Shown here: positions 51,280 to 61,479 of the stretch, piece after piece
Numbering within the stretch: the stretch's first letter is position 1
How the letters are laid out: each line of letters begins with the position of its first letter
Source: Diplonema papillatum
Lineage: Eukaryota > Euglenozoa > Diplonemea > Diplonemida > Diplonemidae
NCBI GenBank assembly: GCA_030068145.1
Contig: JAPJBO010000816.1
Span: 1 to 64,000, forward strand
Reading direction: 5' to 3'
DNA: 64,000 nucleotides
Notes under the pieces: generated by a model
Told to the model about the DNA's origin: nothing
The model's input: the letters and a program-made list of their open reading frames with translations, nothing else
The model's database searches: none
Program-made: the position numbers and the translations under genes

Positions 51280-51661
51280 TTTTAGTACCAACGATCTTGC
51301 GGGTTGCCCTTCAATGTATTGTGCAGGCTAACAAGACGTAGACAGCATGTATTGGTAGTTGATCAGAATTCCTGCCAATTACTTGAATATACACAGGGTA
51401 AATACAAGTGGGAAAACTATCAACCGGCACGCCCAAACAAAACGAAGCGCCTGTTCTTTTTTACATAAGCGCCAGCTTGAAAGGAAATGCTCGACGACGC
51501 TGCCCGACAAAGAACAGAAGGGATCCCCAGTGCTGTAACTACCGAACCACGTGTTGAACGGACATGAAGTCATGCGGGTCTACCCCTACACGACAAATCA
51601 CAACAGGTCAAAGTCCTGAGTGTGAAAACAACACACGGTGGTGTAAGCGAAGAACAAATTT
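51280..51661 (+). mobile_element. SINE-like chain C-B
   Basis: A full element C (TTTAGTACCAACGATCTTGC to CGCCTGTTC) followed after TTTTTT by element B (51463-51661, 3' end missing). Confidence 0.7.
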
Positions 51662-51887
51662 GTAGGCAACTTTGTAGGCACCCGAGGACGCCTCCGGCTG
51701 CGGGGGTTTAAAGGTGAAATTGCGCCTTTCTTCTATCAGCGAGTAACCGTATCCGAGCCCGGCCCATGAAGCACGCGGGAAACAGCGTTCGCGCACGCAG
51801 GCTCAACCGACAGCATGTAAATTTTAATTGAAACCGTTCTCCAGCATTCTAGCCCACGTGCCCCTAGAACACCCCGAAGATTCTTCG

Positions 51888-52065
51888 GACGGTTCTGTCA
51901 GTCTTGTGTGTCGAACGTGATGTATTGTCGACAGCTGATTTGTAACCGCGGGAACGACGGTGCGCCAAGTGATCTCATCTCGCTAGGCGGTGGTTTGAGC
52001 AATCGGCTTCTTAGTTTATCGGACGGTTCTGTCTGTCTTGTGTGTCGAACGTGACGTATCGTCGA
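51888..52065 (+). repeat. Direct repeat pair before the large coiled-coil gene
   Basis: About 45 bp (CGGACGGTTCTGTCTGTCTTG ... TCGAACGTGACGTATCGTCGAC) occur at 51890 and 52019, 130 bp apart. The second copy ends 44 bp before the start codon and is followed by GGTAACGCAG, which could be the trans-splice acceptor for the spliced leader. Confidence 0.6.
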
Positions 52066-52108
52066 CGTGGTAACGCAGAACACACTCTGTCAGGAAGGGG
52101 AGGGGACG

Positions 52109-54157
52109 ATGCAAGACCAGCAAAAGAAAGAGAAGAAGCGGAAGAAGGGAAAACGAAAGGACGACACCGCGGCGAAGGCGCTCGAAGATGCGCTGCGGCA
52201 GAAGCTCGCCGAGCAGGAGGCGCTCAAGGGCGAGCTCGAGGTCATCCGCAGCGGCGGCGGCGGCGGCGCGTCCGCTGCTGCTGCTGCTGCCGCCGCGCAG
52301 CAGCAGCAGCAGCAGCTGGCGCTGCAAGGCGTGATCTCGGACGACCAGACCAGCGACACCACCATAACCACGATTTCGTCGGTCGAAAAATTCTTCGAAG
52401 CCCCCCGGGCCCCCTCGGCCCACCCCTCCTTCGCGACCGCCCAATCGTGCTACCCCGGCGAGTCGCAGGTGCGGCTGAACAGCCTCTCGTCGTCGACCAC
52501 CGCGCACACCGCTCTATCCACCACCCGATTCCCCAGCCATCACCTCTCCCCCCCTGCCCAACCGCACGCCACCCCGACCCTCCTCTTCCAGCAACCCGCC
52601 GCCGAACCTGCCCACCCGCAGCAGTTTCCGTCGACTGCGAACCACGGCGCAGCGGAGGCATGCCCCGCGCCGCCGTCAAACACGCCGAAGGCGTGCCCAA
52701 GCAGCAACCCGTTGAAGCAGCCCAGCCAGAGCGCCCCGCGGCCGGGCCCGCCGCCGGAAGGTTGCTACGCGTCCGTCGTGCGCCCGGATTCCGAGCCCGC
52801 CCCCCCCGGCGGCGCCCGCCACCCCCCCCAGCAAGCGCTCGCGATGACGTACCAAGAGCGGCTGTCCCGGCTCGAGGCGATGGTCCGTGGCACCGAGGCC
52901 AAGCGCGCGCAGCGCGCTTTTTCCCTGCAGCAGCAGCTCGCCGAGAAGCAGAGCCTGCTGCTCAAGTTCGAGTCCGACATCGACCGGGCTGACGCCGCCG
53001 GCCCGGCGCCACTCAGCGCGCCGCCGCCCCATCCACGTGTGCCGCAGGACGGTTCGGGGGCTGCGGGCAAGGACAGCCGGGAGACCGCGCCGCTGTCTCC
53101 GTCCGACGTCGATTCGCCGCCCAAAAACAGGTGCTCCCCGACTGCGCTCGAGCCGGTGACCAGCCCGTGGCTGCAGCAGGCCGCCGCGGGGGCTCACCAC
53201 GATCCCAGCCAGCGGCAGCTTGTTCAGAATTGCAACCAGCACCACGTCAACCAGGACCCCCTCAACCAGCATGCCTACCAGCACCACAGCAACCCGGATC
53301 CAAACCAGCTTCAGCTCCAGCATCACTACCAGCATCACGTCAACCAGGAGCACACCCAGCATCCTTACCAGCATCACATCAACCAGGAGCACAACCAGCA
53401 TCACCAGCAGCATCACTGCAACCAGGATCACAACCAGCATCAGCATCAGGAGCAGCACCAGCATCCTTTCCAGCCCCAGGAGCACAGCCAGCATCCCTAC
53501 CACCAGGATCACAACCAGCATCCCTATCCTTATTACCAGGGTGACAACCAGCATCCCTACCAGCACCAAGAGCACAACCAGCACCAGCACCAGCAGCACC
53601 ACACCCCCCGGGCGCAAGCTGCATCGCGGTGCGACCCGATCGCGCTTTCCCTCGCGCGCCACACGCCGCCCGCCCCCGACTGCGGCGGGTTCTTCGCCCG
53701 CAGCGACCGGACGCCGCCCGCAGGCACCGCGGGACCTGCTCCGGCGGAAGCCCAGCCGGGGCCTGGGGGGGCCCCGACCCCAAGCCGCGCCGCCGCGACG
53801 CCCCAGCACCTCGGGTACAAGCACAACGCAACGGCGCCGACGCCGCCGGCGCAGGGCTACGCACGAGAAGCGTTCCACCCGCAGCCGACACACGAAGCTC
53901 CCCCGCCCTGGCAGGTTTCCGTTGCGCCGGGGCACGGGTTCGCGGGCGGAGACGCGCCTTGGCAAGGCGGGTCGCCGGCCACCCAACAGCAGCAGCAGCA
54001 GCAGCAGCAGTCCGCAGCCCACCAGCCGTGGCAAGCTGCCGGGACCCCCCGGCAGCTGCTTGCGGGGGGGCTGTGTGCACCGGGACAACTAGCCCCCGCG
54101 TCCAACGGCGGCGATTTAGCGGCGCCGTCCCCTTGGCAAGGCGGGTCGCCGGCCACC

Positions 54158-54200
<43 letters not shown>

Positions 54201-56743
54201 CCGCAGCCCACCAGCCGTGGCAACCTGCCGGGACCCCCCGGCAGCTGCTTGCGGGGGGGCTGTGTGCACCGGGGCAACTAGCCCCCGCGCCCAACGGCGG
54301 CGATTTCGCGGCGCCGTCCCCTTGGCAAGGCGGGGGCGGCGCCGCGCCGTGCGTCCAAACCCGCGCAGCCGGCCTGCGGCTGGAGTGGAACCCCGCCGGC
54401 TCGCAGCCGGTCGCCTTTCCGGCGAGCGCCGAGTACTTCGTGCGGAGGGGCAGCGCCGACGTCGAAGCTCGCCTCCCGCAGCCGGCGGCAGACGGGGCGG
54501 CCGGGCAGTGGAGGAGGGGCACGCCGGAGCGCAGCAGCTACGACATGCTCAGCCTCGGCATGCAGGCCTTCGACACCGTCACCGAGGGAGAGAGCCCGAC
54601 GCCGCTGCAGCGCATCGCGCAGCAGAAGACGCCGCCGCCGCAGAACAACACTGCGGGCTTCGCGGCCTTCAGGGAGAGGGAGAAGGAGAGGGCGGCCCAT
54701 GACGGCTCCGGAACCGGCGCTCGTGGGGCGGAAGAAGAGAGCGGCGCGGGTAGAACCGGCGGCAGCAGTTCCCGCCCCGGCCAAAACTGTTGCAGCAACG
54801 ATTGCAACTCCGACAACAACAACCACAACTACGACGACACGAACGGGCGCGGCAATACCTACAACGACAACAACGACGGGCTCCATGCGTTTAGCAGCGT
54901 GAACCGCAACAGGAGCCCCGGCAACGGCGACAACCGCAGCAGTAACAACAACAACAACAACAGCAACGCTGTCGGCGACTACGAGGGAAGCGCCCACGTC
55001 GGCAGCGACCGCCGTGCAGACGAGTCCGGGCTCGAGAGAGGAGGTGGAGGTGAGGAACAGGGCCGAGCACAGCAGTGCAATGTCAACCCCGCCCACAGTG
55101 TCCACGGTGTCCACGGTGTCCACGGTGTCCACGGTGCAGAGAGAGTTCACCGCCGGTCGCCGTCGCGGAACGGGTCGAAGACGCCCGATGACGGCGCGCG
55201 GCAGTTCGCAAGGAGCGCGACGCCCCCGTCGACCAGGGCCGCCTCGCACCCTCCCCACACCTGCTCCGCGGCGCCCGCCGCCGCCGTCCTCGGCCGCGAG
55301 AACCGCGCCCACAGCGCGGACTGCAACAACAGCAACAGCAACAGCAACGACCGCACCGTCAGCAACGGCGGCGGTGTGCGCACGACAAGCGGCAGCAGCA
55401 GCAGCAGCGGCAGCTTGACGGCGGCGAGGGTCAGCCTCGAGCCGCCCGCCAGGCGCGGGAGCCCGGCCGCCCGGGCCGGCTCCGCGTCGGCCTCGTCGAG
55501 GGGCGGCGACCCCGCTGGCTCGAGGCTCGGAGACTGCGCCGGCAGCGGCGGCGGCGGCGGCAGCAACCCCCGCGCTGCTGCGAGCAACAACAACAACAAT
55601 AGCTACAACAATAACTACAACAACAACAAGACCAACAACGACGGCGACAACGCCAACCGCACCTGCAACCGGCCCCGCGGCGGAGAAGAAGCGACGGGTG
55701 CATTCCGGCCTGTGGCTTCGCGGTCGTCTGCGTCCCAAGGTTCGGCTTCCTGCGCGAACTGCCGGCCGCGGTCCGTGTGCACGACGACGGCCTCGCACTG
55801 GGAGACGCCGCCGCGTGTGCCTTCCCCGACGACGCCGGAGCCTGACGCGCTGACGCCGAACCAGCTCCCCCTTGACGCCGCCTATGGGCAGCGACCGTGC
55901 CTGCGATGCTCCCGCGTGGCGTCGGAAGCCGCGTATTCGAATGCGGAGTTCGAGAGCTGCCTGTCGCAGCCCGTGTCGCCGCGGCGGTCGGCCGGGCACG
56001 GTTCTTCTTCTTCCGCGAACGAAGCGGCGAAGGCTGACCCGGCGCAGGGTGCCGCCGCGCTGCAGGCGACGCGGATCGACAGCGAGCTGATCTCGCGGGT
56101 CTGCCACAAGGTGAAGCCGCTGCTGCGGCTGTTTCCCCACGGCCTCGGCCTCCCCCCCGGGCCCGCGTCCGACGAAAGCTTCGCGCCCGCCGCGCACCCC
56201 ACGGCGGCGCACTCGAAGACGCCGGACGGCCACGCCTTCACCGTCCGATTCTCCGAAGCGTCGGAAGCCCCCACCCCAGGCGCCCAGCCCCGCCACAACA
56301 GCGCATCATCATCGTCGGCGGACGCTGAAGCGAAGCTGCTGCACTACACGCTGCTCGTGAAGCAGTTCGAAGAGACCGTCCTCAAGCTGACCGAGTGTCT
56401 CGACGACAAGGTGGCCGAGCTCGAAGCCGCGGAGCGCCGCTGCGAAGAAGACGGCGCCTCGTGGGCCCAGGCCCGCGAGACGCTCGAAGACGAAGTGTGC
56501 CGGGCGCGGGCCGAGGTAGAGCAGCTGCGGGCGGCGCTGCAGGCGGCGGCCGCGGCGCGCGACGCGGCGGCGAGGCAGGAGGCCGGTGGGGGCGGCCCCG
56601 ACCGCGTCGTAGAGGAGCGCTGCAAAGCCGTCGTCGGCGAGCTGCAGGCGGGCGTCGCCCACAGGGCTGCCACCTGGCACGCGGAAGCTGACCGGACGCG
56701 CGCGGAGCTTCTGCAGTGCCAAAGCGACGTGGCCGCGCTGCAG
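52109..56743 (+). CDS. Large low-complexity coiled-coil protein, exon 1
   Basis: Starts at MQDQQKKEKKRKKGKRKDDT (a GTG lies upstream in frame, ATG chosen) and runs 1,545 codons without a stop to a GTGTGT donor after GCGCTGCAG. Order: basic N-terminus, poly-Ala/poly-Gln, Pro/Ser-rich region, short helix with MTYQERLSRLEAMVRGTEAK, a His/Gln/Asn block of HHxNQ repeats (about residues 370-510), two near-identical segments PWQGGSPATQ...NGGD separated by poly-Gln, an Asn/Ser-rich block, and a charged coiled coil from about residue 1400. The prion-like middle suggests a condensate or scaffold protein. Function unknown. Confidence 0.88.
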
Positions 56744-56828
56744 GTGTGTGTGTTTGTGTTTGAGTTCAGGGCTTTTGAGTGGATAATATAGCCCACTTGT
56801 CACCACCGCTTTTGGGCCCATGGTTCGG

Positions 56829-56902
56829 CGGTGCCAGCCATTCGAACCTAGACATCTCGCCTACCGGAAGCGAGGATCATCCCACTAGACTACTGGCACC
56901 GC
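56829..56902 (-). tRNA. tRNA-Pro-like relic inside repeat K
   Basis: On the minus strand GGTGCCA pairs perfectly with TGGCACC as a 7-bp acceptor stem. GTCTAGTGGGATGAT is a standard D-arm and CCTCGCTTCCGGTAGGCGAG resembles the tRNA-Pro anticodon arm, but with two extra loop bases around CGG. The T-loop TTCGAAT is present, yet the T-stem does not pair. This looks like a decayed tRNA or the tRNA-derived part of a SINE rather than a working gene. Confidence 0.5.
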
Positions 56903-57298
56903 AAAGGGGGGAGGGGAGAGAAAGATGGGAGGAGGGCGGAGAGGAGAAGGAGAAGGAGAAGGAGAATGGGGTAGGATAGGTAGGAAAGGGAGGGTGAAAA
57001 AGATGGGTGTGCCACTCCTGGATGTAGTGCAGCTCCAGGGCAACACGTGTGGCGGACTCTGAGTTGCCCCAGAGCTACCCGCCACCCCCGTGAAAAGTTC
57101 CCATAATCTCTGGGAAGGGTGGCGGGATCCTTCGGGGGACGGATAGAGCATGGGAGGCTGTCAGCTTCTCCATCCGGGCTAGCACCCGTCAGTCGCCACC
57201 TGGTGGGTCACAGTTTTGAGTCCTGTTCCGAGACTGCGACGAACCACTGTTTGGGTCTGACATCGATTTAGTTTCTCACATCTTGAGGGTTGTCCTAC

Positions 57299-57357
57299 AA
57301 CATCCGGGAGATGATCGTCGAGCTGAAGCAGGACTACAAGCGGATTTACGAGCAGAA
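57299..57357 (+). repeat. Shard of exon 2 in the preceding intron
   Basis: About 60 bases (ACATCCGGGAGATGATCGTC ... TTTACGAGCAGAAGAA) are identical to 57742-57800 inside exon 2. The copy lies about 440 bp upstream of its source, in the same orientation, and is followed by the ACTAAGATTTCCCC piece of repeat L. Confidence 0.9.
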
Positions 57358-57526
57358 GAACACATTAACTAAGATTTCCCCCCCCGCATCAGGCAAACAC
57401 GTACGCACAGCATTGAGAACGAGTGTAAAAGAACGGAGGTGGCACAAACTACCAGACCAACGGGGACCACCGCAAAATTTCTTGCCTTTCCTTCTTCCTC
57501 AAAACCAGCACCAACAACAACACCAG

Positions 57527-58330
57527 GCCGTCGTGAACGACAAAGACTCCGAGCTGCAGAACAAAGTGGAAAAGCTGGGGGACCTGGTCAAGGAAGTGGA
57601 CGGCAAGGAGGCGAAGGTGCAGTCGCTGCTGGCGCGGCAGCAGCAGCTGACGCACGACCTGGAGGCGAAGGAGGACGCGATCGCGGACCTGCGGCTGCGC
57701 TCGGTGCAGGCCCGCGGCCCCGGCGCGCCGACGGCGGACGACATCCGGGAGATGATCGTCGAGCTGAAGCAGGACTACAAGCGGATTTACGAGCAGAAGA
57801 AGGCCTCCGACGACGAAGAAGTCCGCGACTTCTACGCGTACTGCAAGGAGCAGCTCGAAGTGCGCGAACAGCGCATCGAAAAGGCGAAAGCAGACGCGAA
57901 GCGGGAGCTGGCCAGCATGGCGGAAAGGCAGCAGAGCCTGAAGGCAGAAGTCGTCGATCTCCGCGCGGCTCTGAACAAATCGACAGACGCCCTCGCGTCC
58001 GAAAGGCAGGCCAACTCAGCCGTCGTCGCACAGAAGGACACGGCGCTGATGCAGATCAGCACCCGGTACGAAGAAAGCATGAACCAAGTCACGCTGCTCG
58101 AGCGCGCCTTGCAGTCGGCGGTCAACCTGCAGGCCCCGGGCCCCGCAGGCAGCAGCCGCGACCGTGCCGAATCCAACGGAGGAGACGACAAGCGGGAGGC
58201 CCTCCTCGCCCTGTCGCAGGAGGTGCACGCTTTGAAGAGGGAGGCATCCGACAAGCAAGCTGCGATCGACGGCCTGGAGAGGCGCCTCCACGACAGCGAG
58301 CTGGAGCTCGTCTGCCTGAAGGGAACGCAG
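57527..58330 (+). CDS. Large low-complexity coiled-coil protein, exon 2
   Basis: 268 codons, phase 0 at both ends. Almost entirely coiled coil: VNDKDSELQNKVEKLGDLVK ... EVDGKEAKVQSLLARQQQLT ... IREMIVELKQDYKRIYEQKK, with heptad Leu/Ile spacing and high Glu/Lys/Arg. It ends HDSELELVCLKGTQ before a GTATGC donor. It may mediate dimerisation or assembly. No catalytic motif. Confidence 0.88.
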
Positions 58331-58835
58331 GTATGCGCTTATTCAAAACGCGGACGCAACGCTTGGGCGAGTCACTAGGTCTGAGGACAATCGTAGGCGC
58401 GTGGGGGGAAAGTCATGGCGAATTCGTTCTTGTTGCGGTCTCGTAAGTCACAAAACAACTTGGCTAGCCACGGTTAAAGTGTGCATATAAGTCTACATCC
58501 TTTTCACTACCCGAATCCCACCCTCAATGGCAACCGGAGGCCTAAATCACCGAACCTCTGAACCACAATAAACGCTAGACAATCTCCACCTGCAATTCCC
58601 GCCTGATGGACACGCCAGCAACCAACTGTGGGTGTTTCCGGCCCAGGTTCGAAGTTGTACACCAGAACACTTCCGGGGAGTGATAAACGAAGCAACGGGC
58701 GATCAGCATCCTGATGCTGAGTCTGACACATTTTGGTGAGGGCGAAAAAGCTTTGTTTTGCTATAACTAGTTACACTACCTCCTTAGAGAGGGTGCCTGC
58801 TCAGGTTTTGCACTTTCCCTTCCTCGAAAACGCAG
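58331..58835 (+). other. Intron 2 of the large coiled-coil gene
   Basis: GTATGC ... GAAAACGCAG. Holds one family H copy near 58515-58575 (GGCAACCGGAGGCCTAAA) that closely matches 19752-19810. Confidence 0.7.
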
Positions 58836-59687
58836 GACGACCGGGGCACGGCCGACGCTGCGGCGGAAGAGGTCGAGCACCTGAAGGAGCGGTTGCAGGC
58901 GGCCGAGCGCGCCGGGGCGCGGCTGCAAGACGAGCTCGACGCGAAGGACAGGCAGCTGGGTGCCGTCGAGAGCCGGATGAAGGCCGAGTTCGAACGACAG
59001 TTCGCCGACTTGCAGCAGGTGCAGGGACAGTTCGGACAGTACGAAGGCGAAGTGTCCGCGCTGCGGGCCCAAGTCGGCGACGCGCAGGCGGAAGCCGAGC
59101 GGCAAAGCTCGCTTTGCGGGCAAGCCCAGGCGGCCCTGGAGGCCCTGCAAGGCGACTACCGAGGCGTCCTGCGCGAGCGCGACGCGCTGCTGGCGAGGCT
59201 CGCGCTGTCGCCGGCGCCCGATCACTCACCGCAGTCCGCCGGAAACGACGCGCTCCGCGCCGCCCAAAACCTCGAGTCCTACCGCATGTCGCTCGCCACC
59301 GAGAACCAGCTCATCCTCCGCGAAACCCAAAACCTCGAAACCCAGCCCCACCCGCAAAAGCAGCACCGCCCGGGCCTCCACAGCAAAACCCCGGCCTTCC
59401 CCGCCCGCGACCCATCAGCCTCCCCCTTCGACCATCAATCGGCTTTCACCCACCACGCACCCCAGTCCATCCCCAGTTCCACCGCGCACTTCGCGCTAGG
59501 TCCGCACGGGCCGGGCCACTCCGAAGCAGCAGACAACCCGCACAGCAATCAGAACGCGGTTGCCTACGCGGTGCAGGTCGACGCGAGAAGTCGCGGGATG
59601 TCAGGCGCGCCGCGGATCGCCGCCCCGCAGTCGGTCGCGTCGGGCCCGTACCAGCCGGAGCTGGGCTCGCCGCCGCCGCCGGCGCAC

Positions 59688-59721
<34 letters not shown>

Positions 59722-60077
59722 CGTTCGCGCCGTTGACGGGGCCTTACTGCCCGGACGAGGACTTGGAGCAAAGCTCGCCGCCCCGCCACCACCACCACCA
59801 CCACCACCACAACCGCCAGCACGAGACCCTCCCCCCGCTGCAAGCCCCGGTGCCGCCGCCGCAGCAGCAGCAGCAGCAGCAGCAGCATCTGCCGCTGTAC
59901 CAGCATCCGCCGCTGTCGCAGCCCGCGAGCGCGCAGTCCGCGGGGTACTACCCGCAGAACCTGCACCCCGTGCACCTGCAGCAGCAGCAGTACCTGTCGC
60001 AGGGGCGCCGCCTGTCCACCGAGCCCGTCCAGTCCAACGCGGGGCACAGACCGCCGTTGCTGATCCCAGCTCCATAG
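58836..60077 (+). CDS. Large low-complexity coiled-coil protein, exon 3
   Basis: Follows TCGAAAACGCAG in phase 0 and ends with TAG at 60075-60077; 413 residues. The first about 130 residues continue the coiled coil (EEVEHLKERLQAAERAGARL ... RERDALLARLAL). The rest is disordered: Pro/His/Ser-rich, poly-Gln at about residues 285-296, poly-His, more poly-Gln and a Tyr/Gln/Pro-rich end. With exons 1 and 2 the protein totals about 2,226 residues. Confidence 0.88.
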
Positions 60078-60453
60078 TATACTACTGAGCCCGTCCACCC
60101 CTATCCCCTGGAACTGCATTGAATCTGCTTGCTGCTGTCTAACAGATTATCGCCACAGATTCTATGCATTGTAACCCAAACTACAACAGCCCATCAGCAG
60201 GCTACACGACCGAAGAGGTAGTCACCCAGTGGCTAGTGCAGGCCATCGCTGCAGGTATTCTGCGTTTTAACCTCAACCAACACAGTGTATCACAGCTACC
60301 ACAGGCTGTCTGCACTGCCAGCACTGGGCACGGCAGGCCCCTCGAGCATTTTGCGGCGGGTAGTGAAGAAGGTTGTCTTCCAGTGGTCGACCACTCGTTC
60401 TACAGCGCCAAAAAAAGCTCCCCGGAGAGATAGTCCCCGCACTGTAACAACTT

Positions 60454-60484
<31 letters not shown>

Positions 60485-61420
60485 TTCTTATCCTTCATTG
60501 CGAACTTCCCCCCTCTCTCCACCCCGATAGAGCCACCCGTATGTGGTCCTGGTCTCCCCTGTGCAACGTGTACGAGACCCTAGATTTCTTTTCGACCAAA
60601 AAATAGAGAATGCAAGATGTCTTTTTGCCGCCTCCCCTTCCCTTGAGCTGCGTGTGCTTGGATCCTGTACGAAGCGGTTCCTCATTTTGTGCCGTGCTGA
60701 CCAAACCACCCCACCGGAAGGCCCATCGCCACAGTTCTCAGGTCAGATCGATTGTTACGTAATTCTTGACAATAATCGTACGGGATATATATTCGGCTTC
60801 TTTTCATGTATAGCCCAGTCGGGCACAAGCAACATTTCTGTTGGTGAAAATGGACGGGATCCTCTGCTACTGGATTCTGTGGGGGGTTATGCTTCTCGCA
60901 GGGCACACCCAGCTACTGGTTGGAGGACTTCCGTTCGCGAAGAAAACCGCTTGTCTTTCTTCTTTCGTTTCTGCTCCTTTTTTCTTTCAAGCCTTGTTCA
61001 TTCGCCTTGCCCTTTTGGGACCCGGTTGTACGATGCCATCCTTTTACCCTTTCGCCTACATACCGAGTGCAAATTGACAGGACTTCGAGCGCTGCCGATC
61101 ATGCAGACAATCAGGGGTTCTTGCTGAGTTTCGACGTGCTTGTGTTCAGTAGCAGAGAATGATTAACTCGGAATGCAAACACCCAGTTCTTGGTGTTCGT
61201 GTGTTCCTGGGTCTGCTGCGTACCTCAAGCCAGAAAGACTAAGCGCGTTTGGCTACACCCGTGACCCTTGCCCAAGAACAGCTTCGTGGAATTTCTCCCA
61301 AAATCCAAACCTGAAACGGTAACATACCCAGTTTCACTGGAGTGCCCGTTCCCGGCGAGCTACGAGGGAACGAACCTGTAAGAGTGCCAACGCTACTCTT
61401 TCAATAACGTACATATAAAA
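60078..61420. other. Interval without a gene
   Basis: Mosaic of dispersed fragments: repeat I (about 60090-60150), a relative of the 67-bp satellite unit (60147-60300), a piece of the 69-bp array (60378-60404), and a (TC)n tail after GGAGAGATAGTCCC (60423-60486). A 195-codon plus frame at 60543-61127 lacks gene-like codon use. Confidence 0.5.
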
Positions 61421-61479
61421 GGTGTCACGGGATAAGCCGGCAGCCGCTGCTTAACGGTGTGCAGGCTCAGGGCCAGCAG

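Larger units (their letters stand above)
56744..57526 (+). other. Intron 1 of the large coiled-coil gene
   Basis: GTGTGT ... ACACCAG. Contains repeat K in minus orientation (about 56785-57185) with a tRNA-like sequence, purine-rich 56905-57010, and a shard of exon 2 (57299-57357). The acceptor region is A/C-rich (CAACAACAACACCAG) without a pyrimidine tract. Confidence 0.75.

Noticed and set aside
54278-56296. 672-codon minus frame opposite the large coiled-coil gene
   Set aside because: A shadow of GC-rich codons; the plus frame has the poly-Gln, coiled-coil and exon-junction logic.
60543-61127. 195-codon plus frame as a gene
   Set aside because: T-rich, with a hydrophobic stretch from poly-pyrimidine DNA; neither codon use nor splice context supports it.
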